Of a DNA stretch of 63,706 nt, positions 35,034-46,172 are shown piece by piece. Under the pieces are notes generated by a model. It had not been told where the DNA came from and searched no databases. It was given only the letters and a program-made list of their open reading frames with translations. The DNA lies in contig JNEU01000752.1 of assembly GCA_000697475.1 (NCBI GenBank), positions 1 through 63,706 on the forward strand, read 5' to 3'. How positions within the stretch are numbered: the stretch's first letter is position 1; the number at the start of each line of letters is the position of its first letter. The position numbers and the translations under genes were made by a program. Source of the stretch: Lichtheimia corymbifera B2541. Taxonomy: Eukaryota > Mucoromycota > Mucoromycetes > Mucorales > Lichtheimiaceae.

Positions 35034-36375
35034 GTTGTTGTAAATGGTCTTCTGGTGTGTGGATATAAAGAGAAAGGATGGACAAAAAGTAAGTGTCCTA
35101 TAGAGAGAGACGGAAAAAGACAAAAGACAAAAAGTTGACGGTACACCAACGTCTTTAAAAAATTCAATCCGAGTGGCTTACCCCTGATTCCGCCCAGTCT
35201 AATCTCAGCAACACTCACACCAAACCATCCAACCTATCAGAAACAAGCATTGTTCCACTTTTTCGTCCTTTGCCCCATTTAACATTTGCTGTATATCATC
35301 ATAGAATGCGAGAAAATTCGACTATAGCTAAGCTGATGAATGAATAAATATCATCCACCATGATCTGGTTACTGCCATAAAACTGCTGAGTGTGATACAC
35401 AGCATCATGCAAAACCTGAAAATGGCTGACACATCCCCGGGTTTCAATGATCTGTGCGCTATTGCTCTTTACTGCAGATGCTGCGGCAACCAATGCTCAA
35501 AAACTGCACCTGACAACGTATCTCTCATCATGCTTCATTAGTGATGTATATATACTGCTCCATAGTTATTATTATCAAGCGTCATTGTATCGACCATGGT
35601 GTTGTGAGGCTGAGGAAGAATATTAATGCGGGACCCAATTGGGATGGAGAATACCCGAATTCATAAGGAAGTGATCTATCGCATTTTATTGGACGATCTC
35701 TGACTTGGCTAAACAAAGTAGCTTTATGCAACTATTCAATGACCATTAAAAATAAACGCTTTCATATATTGGCAATGATTCATAAGCATTGTGCTTACAA
35801 ATTCAAGTTTCCATAGCAGGTATCTTGTGATAACGGTGGTTGTTGATTTGATGAGTGACAACGCCCTCAGCATGGAGGTATTACTTGAGGGACTTGATGG
35901 GATCACATAGATGTTGCGTCTTCTAGTAGCATGTCTGGTCAATTTTTCAAGTAACCAAGATGCCCTTTATGAGAACAAAGATGTGCCTGAAAATATATGC
36001 TGCTGCCTGAGACCTGACTGCCATGGTACGTCCTTTTGGTTAAATGACCATCAGGTAGATCATACCTCAGGGTTCATATTTTCACAGCAAGCGTTTTTGG
36101 GGCCGATGTTTTTTAACAAAGACACCATGCTTCATTATGCAGATCCTGAGTTTGAGATGAATTTATAACCTCCTTAGCAAGCATGGCTTATGTATGTGCA
36201 TGGGATCATTTCAGATATGTCAATGGTTTATTTCATTTCTTTAGCACAATTACAGCTACGAGTTTGTTTAAAGGGATTCAAGAGAGGATATGAAAAGAGG
36301 ATAGGTATATAATGGTGCTGTAATTCTTGATCTTGTTGAAGTCAATAATGTGGATATGTGATTGGGATGATTGAT
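35034..36375. promoter_or_regulatory. EF-3 upstream region
   Basis: No gene is supported over 1.3 kb. It must contain the EF-3 promoter and the 3' flank of the polyampholyte gene. A plus-strand frame at 35911-36168 has Cys pairs but no recognisable domain and I reject it. Confidence 0.4.
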
Positions 36376-37563
36376 CTACATGGAGCCATCCTTCTTCTTG
36401 TACCACCACCAAGTGTTCTTTTCATCTTCTTTTTCATCCTTCTTCCACCATTCGTCTTGGTCACGATCCTTTTCTTCCTTACCCTTCCACCAGTCGTCAT
36501 GGTCTTCTTCACGTTCCTTCTTGTGACGGTCTTCTTCATGGCCGTTCTTGTCATGGTCTTCATCATGTTCCTTCTTGTCATGGTCTTCATCATGTTCCTT
36601 CTTTTCATGGTCACGATCCTCATCCTTCTTGTGGCGATCTTCCTTGTCTTCATTCTCATGTTCCTTCTTGTCATGGTCACGATCATGATCCTTCATATGG
36701 TGAACTTCCTTGTCACGGTCTTCATCATGTTCCTTCTTTTCATGATCACGATCATCATCCTTCTTGTGGTGATCTTCCTTGTTCTCCTTCTCACGTTCCT
36801 CCTCCTTTTCATGATCACGATCATGATCATTCTTGTGGTGATCTTCCTTGTCTTCCTTCTCGTGGTCCTTCTTTTCATGATCATCACGACCATGATCCTT
36901 CATATGACGATCTTCCTTGTGCTCTTTCTCATCCATGCCTCGACCCTTCAAATGGCGATCCTTGTCATGATCTTTATCGTGGCGATCCTTATCATGGTCC
37001 TTCATATGACGGTCTTTGTTATGATCTTTCTTGTGGTGATCCTTATCATGGTCTTTCTTGTGTAGATCCTCATCACGGTCCTTCTTGTGGTGATCCTTAT
37101 CATGGTCCTTCTTGTGGCGATCCTTATCATGGTCCTTCTTGTGATGATCCTTATCATGATCCTTGTTGTGGTGATCTTCCTTCTTTTCCTTTTCATGATC
37201 CATGCCTCGACCTTTCAAATGACGTCCCTTGTCATGATCTTTATCATGGCGATCCTTATCATGCTCGTTCTTCTTGTGGCGACCCATATCACGATCCTTC
37301 TTCTTGTCATGATCATCACGGTCGTGATCCTTCTTGTGGCGGTCTATGTCATGATCCTTCATATGGCGACCCTTATCATGATCCTTCATGTGGTAGACAC
37401 CATGGGTGTATTCATGCATCTTGACGCCACCTTTGCCATGTTCACCAACGTGACCACCCTTGGCACCAGAAGCAACATCACGTGTCGAAAGAAAAGGAAA
37501 AGCATGGGTGGCTGCAATGAGAGAGACAGCAGTAGCAATGGAGAGAGAAACTGTGAAGCGCAT
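36376..37563 (-). CDS. Secreted His/Asp/Lys-rich repeat polyampholyte
   Basis: A single exon of 395 residues starting at the ATG 37563. Residues 1-21 (MRFTVSLSIATAVSLIAATHA) form a signal peptide. From about residue 55 to 350 nearly every residue is H, D, K, E or R, in loose 9-10-residue units of the type KDHDKDRHKKDHD. The segment with KGRGMD occurs twice (RHLKGRGMDHEKEKKEDHH and RHLKGRGMDEKEHKEDRHM), showing an internal duplication. The C-terminus has three Trp clusters (DDWWKGKE, DEWWKKDE, NTWWWYKKKDGSM). There is no GPI signal or membrane span. The protein should be disordered and rich in metal-binding histidine. Zinc/copper buffering, wall binding or desiccation protection are possible roles, none shown. 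A TATA box lies upstream. Confidence 0.75.
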   Translation of the reverse strand: MRFTVSLSIATAVSLIAATHAFPFLSTRDVASGAKGGHVGEHGKGGVKMHEYTHGVYHMKDHDKGRHMKDHDIDRHKKDHDRDDHDKKKDRDMGRHKKNEHDKDRHDKDHDKGRHLKGRGMDHEKEKKEDHHNKDHDKDHHKKDHDKDRHKKDHDKDHHKKDRDEDLHKKDHDKDHHKKDHNKDRHMKDHDKDRHDKDHDKDRHLKGRGMDEKEHKEDRHMKDHGRDDHEKKDHEKEDKEDHHKNDHDRDHEKEEEREKENKEDHHKKDDDRDHEKKEHDEDRDKEVHHMKDHDRDHDKKEHENEDKEDRHKKDEDRDHEKKEHDEDHDKKEHDEDHDKNGHEEDRHKKEREEDHDDWWKGKEEKDRDQDEWWKKDEKEDEKNTWWWYKKKDGSM

Positions 37564-37890
37564 GATTGATTGAAGACTTGATTGATTGATGATGGGAATG
37601 GATTGGCTTCAACATCGACCCTTTTTATATTCAATTGGACCCCATCCAACAGCGTCAAGTTCCACAGTTGAAAATATCAAGTTGATGGCGATCGATGGTT
37701 ACTATTGTTAGGTTTGGCGGGTAAGATGCTTGATCGTTTTCAACAGGTTGTCATCGATGATTGCTACATGTAGGCATAAGAGGTGTAGGTAAGTGACCAG
37801 CATGAGACAAGGACACAACAACAGCTGTCAAACCTTAATATGGTAATAAACAAATAAATAGGCTTTAATGACTGACGTAAGTAGGGATCG
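37564..37890. promoter_or_regulatory. Promoter region of the polyampholyte gene
   Basis: This 327-bp gap holds the promoter of the minus-strand gene that starts at 37563 and lies upstream of it; the LRR gene ends at 37891. No gene is seen inside. Confidence 0.45.
37621..37630 (-). promoter_or_regulatory. TATA box of the polyampholyte gene
   Basis: On the minus strand ATATAAAAAG lies about 60 bases before the ATG at 37563, with a purine/pyrimidine-simple leader between them. Confidence 0.5.
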
Positions 37891-39873
37891 TCATGAAACA
37901 GGTAACACACAAGATGATGCATGATCTACTACATAGGTATCCACTCCTCCTCCTCCTCCTTGTTGTTGATTCTTGGCTGGTATAATACAGGGTGAAATCG
38001 AGGCTTCTTTACGATCTTCGTTTTCACCATGCAAATGAATGTCATATGATTGTTGCATATTCCTCGTGCATATTGCAACGATCTGGTTCTGCAGCTGTGC
38101 AATTTCATCGTCGTCCGGCTATTTACGTGGGAAACAACATCTCTTAGAATAGCCATCCAAATAATCCACTACCTCCTCCTTCTTCTTTCTTACCGGTATA
38201 TTGATATCCAGGAATGTAAGCGTGTGATTCATCTTTACAGATATGGATAATGCCAAGACACCAGCAAGCGTAATACGAGGATTTTGAGAAAGGTCTAGAC
38301 GCAGGAGTGTCGAATTCTCGGGGAGACATTCTGCCAAAGCGATGGCTGCACTTGAGTCAAGGTCGGTATTGGAGAGATTCAATTCGCGTAAAAAGTGGTT
38401 TCTCGAAAGAGCACATTTGAATGCCTGGATCTATATACAACGCACTATGAGTAAAATGCACACATCATGTTTTCAATTCGTATGTACGTACTCCCTGATC
38501 CGAATTCTTTAGCATATGATTTCCTGAAATATCCAACACTTGCAAGTGACGATTATGCAGCTATTGTCGGTGATGATTAATATGGGCCCATCCCCAACCC
38601 CAAGATCAACTTTTACCAAAGCATCGGCCAAAGTAGTGCAATCTTCAGCATGGATCTGGCACTGTGCTAGTATCAAATGAGTCAGCGTCTTGTTTCCAGC
38701 AAGAGCTTGAGCGAGTGAGGTGATGGCGCCTTGTAATTCATTTCCTGTCAAGTCGAGAGTCCGAATACCACGACGTACATAGGCTCGGGATTGCCAATAA
38801 ACTTCAATTGGCTCGTCGCTGACTAGCATGGCAGCCAACCATGGTGCTCCTTTTGGCGTGATACGATTGTGTCGAATCGACAAGTGGCGTAGCGATGCTG
38901 ATTGACGAGCTCCACCAGCCAGTATCTCAATCAAGGAAGGCTTCAATGAGCAATGATCCATGTGCAAACACTCCAATGATGGTGAAATATGTATGCCATG
39001 TGAGAGATAATGCATTCCTTTCTTGTCAATGATACAATGGGAGATATCAAGCTTCTTGATGGCATGGGACTAGGAAAAAGAATGTTAGCAGCAAGCATGA
39101 TGTGTGGATGATGATCATAGTACTACTTGCATGGCTTATGAATATGGCAATATACTTGAATCCTTGGGACTTGAAAGGATTGTCTTCAAGACAAAGCTCC
39201 GTAACGTGATCATATAAGAGCAAATCATGCAGCAAAACTCTCGCTGACTAAAAGAGATTCCTTGTATCAGTATTCATTTTGAAAGTGTCATCTCGATAGC
39301 ATATACCTCATCATCTAAACCACAGCGAGCAAGTTTGATATTTCTCAGGTTGGGATTGACTGCTAATAGGTTGGCGATTGGTTCCATTTGAGTGGCACCA
39401 ATAGATTGTCCTGATAGATCGACGACAGACAACTGCGAATAGCTTATCTGATGTTATTTGCATGAATTTCCGAGTTGGTGGATATAGAGTGGCGTTATGT
39501 ATCATACATACCTTGGGAAGGATTGCTGTAACAGGTTCATGAAACATTCAAGAGGTGGTTCCTCAACAAGACGACACGCTTGCTTATAGAGCTCTCCAAA
39601 GTCATCATCATCATCATCATCGTCATCCTTGCTGTTGCTATCGGTCGCATGGTCTACTTGTTCGAGTATGTGCTCGGTTTTAAAGTCGCATACAGCAAAC
39701 GTCACTCGTTTGAGTTCTTGTCTCGTCAAAGCAGGTACGGTATGGAAATCGGTGGAAGCATAGAATCGAGATTGTATACGGGCTAGCCATGATGAATTGG
39801 AGCTGTTAGATGTGACTGATGGTGGTCTCCTTCTCGGTTTCTTTAGAATGCCCTTGCTGGATCGACTCGCCAT
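37891..39873 (-). CDS. PPP1R37-like leucine-rich-repeat protein with PP1-docking motif
   Basis: The start at 39873 gives MASRSSKGILKKPRRRPP. Near residue 55 the sequence RQELKRVTFAVCDF contains RVTF, a textbook RVxF motif for docking protein phosphatase 1. It is followed by a run of Asp and then ELYKQACRLVEEPPLECF. Several exons of RNI-type leucine-rich repeats follow, for example LSVVDLSGQSIGATQMEP, VTELCLEDNPFKSQGFKYIA, TLDLTGNELQGAITSLAQAL and LLRLDLSQNPRITLAGVLAL. The order RVxF, YKQAC, LRRs matches animal PPP1R37. An in-frame TAG at about 38121-38123 is removed if a 54-nt intron (GTAGTG to AAATAG, with TTCTAAG as branch site) is spliced. The reading then continues PDDDEIAQLQNQIVAICTRN to TGA at 37891. 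Inner exon ends were not all fixed. Confidence 0.65.
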
Positions 39874-40022
39874 GGCAAGAAGAAAGGAAGAGAATATGGA
39901 TGGTGGTATCCATGACCCGACGACCCACTGCTGCTCATGCGTTTCAAATATAAAAATCCCGCAGCTTGTGTATATTACCATATTAAACGTAGTTCCCATT
40001 TTGATCCACAATCCCCATATTT

Positions 40023-41664
40023 TTATTGTGATGTGCAAAGCACACGACCTTTAAGTAAAGTTCTTACTGAATCAAGATTCCCCACAACAAAGGGAGGACA
40101 AATACAAAATACAACGGTGCCTGAATTCTGACCATCTTCATCGATCATTGTGTCCGGATCAAACGATTGTTCTCCTTCTGCCACGGCTGCTGCTGTAATA
40201 TCTTCTTCTTGTCCCTTGATAGCCAATCCAAGAGAAATCGCTTGTTCCACCAACATTTGCACCCGAGCACCATAATGCTTTCTTACATCAGGTTCAGCCT
40301 TATCATGTTGATAAACAAAGGGATATGCCTTGACCAGGCCACTGTATAGGTACTTCCAATTGTTTTGGAGTGCTGTATGTCTTGATTTATACACCTGGCT
40401 GTTCTTATCGGACTCGGTCTTGTGAATGACAAGGGCGATTTCTTGTCGTAGTCGTGTAGGTAGATTGGCGCATTGTTCTGTATAATTGTCTTCGAGCCAG
40501 TATTGTAATTGATTATAGTGATCGATGATGTCGAGACCGGGAAAGACATTCAAGTTGAGATTTTGTACAAGGACATCCATCATGAATTTCTCAGTCAGCA
40601 TTTGTAACCGTTGCGGGGAAAGAGGACATCCCAAGTCGGTAATGGCCTTGTTGAGATTGAGCCAAAATGTGGCCAGAGCGCGTGTCGCTACAGTATGATC
40701 AGCCCTTTCCACAAGAGCTGCTGCTAACTCTTGCATGCCTTGTTTAAGTTGCTCAATTTTGGCTCTCACGCTGTCAAGATCATCCCCTGTAGCACGTAGT
40801 GATCGCACGTGCGTATCATAGTTGGCCTTCAGTTGGCTCAAATCTTGACTACGCTGACAACGCTTGCTATTCAGTTGTTCCACACGCTCCGTAAGCGACT
40901 TGATATCCTCCTCATATTGTTGATGCTCTGCTTTCAAATCTTCTAAAACTTGACGTTGACATGCGAGCATTTGTTTCAGCGGAGCTGTGTTGCGGAGGGA
41001 ATTGGATGAGGTGGTGGTTGCTGTGGTTGTGGTTGCTGTGGTGGTCGTCGTATTGGCCGACGAGTCTCGACTTGCTTTAAAGACCCCCAATGAGATTTCG
41101 TTGTCGACCCATTTCCCACTTTTTTCCTCATTTACCTTTTTCCTCCTCGTCATTACGTTTGTCATCTTGAGAGGACTTGGATTCACCTTCATAAGAGGGG
41201 CGTTGTTCTGATAATTCGTTTTCTTTATCAAGTGTCGCTGCTGGTTGGGGGGTATCGGTCGTGTAACAATTATTAGCAATGGTGGTGGTGGTGTCCTTGG
41301 CAGCGGAGGTAAGATTTGGTTTGACACTAGCTCTAACACTGCTAGATCGTTGTGGTGGATTAATGACTGTGTTGGTGGTGTTAGTGTTGGATGACGAGTC
41401 ATACGGAGGTGAGGAGAGAGAAACGGAGGAGAAGGATGGCGTGAGTGACGAGCTGATGGATTTCTTTTTGGATTTCTTTTGAAATAATTGTGAGATCCTT
41501 TCCATCGATTTCTTCTTGGATGTGTTGCTATTAGCGTTGTCAGGGTCATTGCTATTGGGCTGTAAAAACTGCTGTGATGATCGTGTATCATTGGAACCAG
41601 CCAAGAATTCTGCTGCTGTCAGCGTTTGTGAAGTATCACCACTCGTAGTAGAAGAAGCAAGCAT
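40023..41664 (-). CDS. Coiled-coil protein with an ordered C-terminal domain, unrecognised
   Basis: Two exons (41664-41136 and 41074-40023) sum to 1581 nt, giving 526 residues with phases closing across a 61-nt intron. The first 220 residues are Ser/Thr/Asn-rich and probably disordered, with a basic patch (KKKSMERISQLFQKKSKKK). Residues about 225-330 form a coiled coil (QRQVLEDLKAEHQQYEEDIK). The last 200 residues look ordered (VATRALATFWLNLNKAITDL, LEDNYTEQCANLPTRLRQEI, MIDEDGQNSGTVVFCICPPF). I do not recognise the family. There is no signal peptide; a cytoplasmic scaffold would fit. Its stop is 150 bp upstream of the LRR gene start on the same strand. Confidence 0.7.
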
Positions 41665-42004
41665 AACACAAGTCTCCGCTTAATGTATGTGTGTGGGTGT
41701 GTGAAAGGGAGAAAAAAAAAAGAAGAGGAAGGGAAACGGTCAAAGCCAATGAGCTTGGTTAGCCCTTTTGAAGTCCTGGTACTTTCAAGATCCGAAGTAG
41801 GAGAAAGAGACAGAGTGAGAGAGTGAGAGGGAGGGGGAGAAAGAGGGTGATTATAGACGCAAGGGGTTATTGTTGGAGTACTATTTATCTCCTTTCCATT
41901 TGATTGCTCATGTATGACTGGATTGCCATGGTAACACAAGGATATCTCCATTGACAACATTGATTATATTCAATCATGGAATTTATTCCATCCCCATTTA
42001 TATT
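41665..42004. other. Intergenic between two minus-strand genes
   Basis: Promoter side of the coiled-coil gene, with a polypurine run near 41700-41860 (CT-rich on the transcribed strand). No gene is seen. Confidence 0.4.
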
Positions 42005-42972
42005 TTACATAAAGTCATCAAAGTCATCATAGACATCACGGTATGAAGTGGAATCATCCAAAGCAGCACTCTTGCCAGCAGCAGCGAGTTGAGGTTTGCC
42101 CTTCTTCTTGGCCTTGGTAGCTTCCTTGGCTTGACGTTGCTTATCATTGGCCATGGCAGTAAGCGATGATGCGGCCTTGCGAATATCCATATCCTTGCAT
42201 GGAGCAGCAATCTCACGCACCAAAGTATCCAAAAAGGCACCATAATTGATGCTTTTCTGCAAAAGGGCATTCATTCAGTACACTTGGATTTCATTGCAAG
42301 ATAAACCAGTGTTCCTTACCGAGTTTGCAACAATCATAGCACCCAAACGCTTAGCGTAGGCTTCGAATTCAACGCGAGTCTTTGGCTTGACTTTCTCAAT
42401 AGGCTTCTCCTTGTCATCCTCTATTATAATTACCATTATTAATCCCATAGGCTCCCTTCAACCGATGATTCTCTCTCTTACTTGAAACAGAGACACCAGA
42501 GAAAAGATCAGTAGCACTGTTCAAATCAGCCTCCAACTCCAATTGACGCATGCGTTGTTTCCTCTCAAAAGCATCCTCTTCAGTCTCAGAATCATCATTT
42601 GCTCGCTATTTTGTGATATCCGTTAGCAGCTGTCAAGTCAAATGATATCACCTTCCCCAAGCACGTGTAGCTTACAATGGCTGCCTTTTTGGCTTCAAGT
42701 GCTTTCTTCTTTTCTTCCTCGGCTGCCTTCTTTTCAGCAATCTTTTGAGCAAGTGGCACTTTCTTGCGAACGGGTGGAAGTTCCTTTTTGGGCTTCTCCT
42801 CTTCATCGGATTCCTCCCAGTCGTCCTTGACATCGTCTTCAACATCCTCGTCGTCCCACTTGGACTTTTTTGGGATTGTCACATTGATTTCTTGCTCGTC
42901 CTCTATTTCCAACATGTCAATAAAAGCGGCATTGTTGGGTTGCTTATTGTACAACTTACCCCAATCGCTCAT
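42005..42972 (-). CDS. HCR1: Translation initiation factor eIF3 subunit j
   Basis: About four exons. The first (42972-42676, 99 codons) begins MSDWGKLYNKQPNNAAFIDM and contains the signature KSKWDDEDVEDDVKDDWEE, followed by a Lys/Glu/Ala helix. The second starts at 42605 after ACAAAATAG. The rest contains PIEKVKPKTRVEFEAYAKRL and KSINYGAFLDTLVREIAAPC, and the protein ends YRDVYDDFDDFM. The W-D-D-E-D block and the C-terminal YDDFDDFM are typical of eIF3j/Hcr1. The protein binds the 40S subunit near the decoding centre, links eIF3 to initiation and also helps recycling. It is acidic at both ends and cytosolic. Confidence 0.9.
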
Positions 42973-43841
42973 TGTCGTATCTATCAAACTAAAGAGAAAA
43001 AAAATACAGCTGGTGTTCCACGCCACAACGATGGGGGCCCTTCTTCATCCGATCACGTCTTCATGTCGGAATGTGAAATGACAGTAGTTATCTACACCCT
43101 TCCATGATCGATTGATGATAGCATGATCGACCTCGAGAGCTAAACAATGACAATCAACCATTCGTCAATAAACCTGCAGGCTTTATGATTAGTTTCATAT
43201 CATTCATGCATACATGCAAATAAAGAAGGGTTATGCTTTAATAGAGTACTCCAAACCGTCTTTCTTTGTCTTCATAACTATAGGGCCGAAAACATCTACG
43301 CTTGTGCAATGTTAACCGATGAAGGTGCCATTGACTCTTCTTTATGACACGTACTCAATGTCCTCTTCCGTGGTATTTTGGGTCACAGCAAGTGATGGAT
43401 GATGGGATATTGCCACCTTTATCTCAGGCCCTGATTTATTATGCAAAACATTACTCTTTCACACGCCCACCATGAAGATATAAACATGAATGCTGCTGTC
43501 CATTTGACTCCCTCACATTTATCCCTCCCATCATATGACATCTTTAATAAACACCAAGCTGATATGAGTATCCTGAAAAGTGGATAGGCAGCTTTGTGAG
43601 TGATCGATATGCTATGTAATTTCATCATTAGAATTTCATTGTTATCACGATCGTCAGGGCAACGACTGCAGAGATGGATGGGAGCTATTAACCATACCAT
43701 GTAAACTTAGTGAACCTGACACGCGCAACAATTTCATCATGGGTTCATATCAACGCATCACTTTGGATGATAAAAAGGTATCAGTTTATGGAAAAAGGTA
43801 TAAAGGAGCTATTGTATATGACGACTCTACATTATGCAAAA
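42973..43841. other. Intergenic between eIF3j and the sorting nexin
   Basis: About 0.87 kb with no supported gene. It holds the eIF3j promoter and the 3' flank of the sorting nexin. Confidence 0.45.
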
Positions 43842-45714
43842 TCAAGAAGAGGGAATCTTGTCAATCTCAGCACGGGCCTCTTGCCATGATCCCAAATTCT
43901 AAAAACACAGGCTTATGAATACCTAGACCATCATATATCCTGCCATCGTTTACCTGCTTGCAATACTGTATGTGAACTTTGGCATAGGCAATGAGCATAT
44001 TTCGAAGATCCTTGATTTTCTCATGTTGAAAGCGATCCAACTCTGCCTGCAAGTCGAGCGATGCACCAGCCAAGTCCTTTCGAGTGATTTCTAAAGCTTG
44101 TTGGAGCTGTTGAAACCCAATTGAGCAATCGGACCTTTCCTATTCATTCCTTTTCTTGCTTACCACATCCATAGCGTCCTTGGTTTTTCCGATTTGGTTG
44201 CGACGAGTAGCGGTAGGATCGACATCAATCATGTTTTGTAACGAATATCCCAAGGCTTGTAACAATCTGACAGGATCACTCCATGTGGGTGGGGGTCGTC
44301 TTGTTGTTGTTGGCATGTTGTCATGGGATGATGGATCATTCAATTGGTCGATATCCACAGCATTGGCACCAATGGTCCTTTCACGGCTGATGGCTTCTTC
44401 TAAACGTCGTGCTTCTTGCTCCATGTTTTGTAGATTTTCCAAGGTCGCCTTTTTATTCTCAAGGCACGTCTCGATCATTTCCACCTGAGCATGTTTCATG
44501 TGCCGAAATCGAAGCACTTGTTTGATGATTTGAGCAAATTGAGAATGTTCTTGGATAGGTTCTGCAAATTCGCCTTCCAGTGAAGTGACCTACATCACCA
44601 TCATCATCAACATGGATGAGCTCATCATCGATAGATAGAATACACGCCCGCCATCACCACCATCATACCATTTGTGCTGTTTCCATATACGATGCATCCA
44701 CGGCTTGACCAATTTTCTCGATGGCATTGGCGACTTGATCCGATTCATTGAGACTGAATCCATTATAAACGGCTCCTAATTCGGCATAGTCATTGGCGAG
44801 TTCTATGAAGATGATCCCATGAGTAAAATTGAATCCATCAAAGTGATTATCCCCATACTACGCACCTCCTAATCGACGAATCACCTTGCGTTGACTCTTA
44901 TCCAAATTGTTGCTCATATAGTTGGCTATCCGGAACGTAAACCTTTCTGATTCTTCAAAGCGTTCATCCGGTGACTTGAGTACATAAGTAGGTGATGGGA
45001 TCGGGATCAAATTGCTGGATAGGATAATACGATCGGCTTGTAAATCGGCCTGTTGCTGCTGCTCCTTGCTCACAATGGTCTGTAATGGATTCTTGGCGAG
45101 CATTGACAAGGGAGGTGAATGTAAAACATCAGACTGAATCATGGTTAGCAGTAAGAAGGAGAGGCAGATCTTGGTTTTGTTGTAGTTACCCAAACAACAC
45201 CATCTTCGAGAAACTGATGAAAAACATGATCACGACCAAGAGTGGGATGTCTGGCCACACGGACAAGAAAACTCTGCAACATGCGCTTTCGCTTTTCAAC
45301 CATTGGCATATCATCCTTGACACGAGTTTGAAGAGCTGCATAATCCGCTGATAGAGCACTGGCGTGTTAATTCTTGAAATCAAGTACATATACTTTTTGA
45401 CTTGCCTAGCGAGTGTTTTTCTGGTATCGGTGGCACTATCACGGTAGGATATAGACGAACCAGCGCTTTCCGTAATGACTCGAATTCGCTGTACCGATGT
45501 CTTGTTTCTACATTCTAAAAGGAGACGCCTCATGAGTTGAATGGTGTTGTTGTGGTGGTGGGGGGAAGGGTTGATACTGTACGCCAAGACGAATCGTGTA
45601 AGCCATATATGACTTTCCAGTGAGAGTGTCGGTTTGCTTTTGAGCACCCGTAATCAAGATGTCGACGTCATTGCAAAGTAAAAGTCGATCGATATCGCAG
45701 TTGCACGTTGTCAT
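43842..45714 (-). CDS. PX-BAR sorting nexin, Atg20/Snx41-like
   Basis: Multi-exon gene starting at ATG 45714 ([20 protein letters not shown]), with a CT-rich leader directly upstream, and ending KIPSS before TGA at 43842. The PX domain is split over exons ([14 protein letters not shown], then [20 protein letters not shown] and [10 protein letters not shown]). After a linker with [20 protein letters not shown] comes a long BAR-type helical region: [40 protein letters not shown], and [33 protein letters not shown] is typical of the Snx41/Atg20/Snx4 group. These proteins bind PI3P on endosomes and serve retrieval from endosomes and selective autophagy. The N-terminus is short, so a further upstream exon cannot be excluded. 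Which of Atg20 or Snx41 is uncertain. Confidence 0.8.
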
Positions 45715-46172
45715 GAAATAAAGAGTGAGAGTGAGAGGGAGAGGGAGAGAAAAGAAAGGTGCGGGATTTACTTGCTCACATGACACATACAATCCTGCGT
45801 GCTTCAGGAACACCGTTTATGGATATTCCCTTTATGCTCTATTGCTTCATCAATGAAATACGTCACGTGGTGGGTCAATGTCTTGTCTAAACAAGCACTG
45901 ACCCGCCGTCTCATTAACCATGGATTATCCACCATGTTCAGCACCTTCCATATCCATCATCTCTCATCACAGCCTCCGCATGGGCGGCGGGGAAGGAGAA
46001 TGATATCTGTGTTTTGAATTCCGGATCATGGCAACAAGAAGCCAGCGCGTGCTGAGATTGACGGGATCCCCTCTTGGTTTGCATTATAGAGTCGTAGCCC
46101 TAAACTGATACACTTGTTTTTTTATCGTTGTTATGAAGTAATTGTATGACAGAGAGGATATGTTAATGGGGT
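45715..46172. other. Intergenic between the sorting nexin and F-box genes
   Basis: It has a polypurine run (CT-rich on the transcribed minus strand) just upstream of the sorting nexin ATG. No gene is seen. Confidence 0.4.

Noticed and set aside
31614..35138. 1174-codon plus-strand open frame
   Set aside because: It lies opposite EF-3, whose strong codon bias removes stops from that antisense frame. Its translation has no domain. Only its first roughly 65 codons may belong to the SET/MYND gene.
35911..36168. 85-codon plus-strand frame with Cys pairs
   Set aside because: Isolated, no splice partners and no recognisable fold.
36358..37065. Very hydrophobic plus-strand frame of 235 codons
   Set aside because: It is the mirror of the HDK-rich repeat on the minus strand, where His/Asp/Lys codons read as Met/Ile/Val/Phe/Leu codons.
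38119..38130. Premature stop making the LRR gene a pseudogene
   Set aside because: A 54-nt intron with a branch-like TTCTAAG removes the TAG, keeps frame and is followed by about 70 plausible codons.
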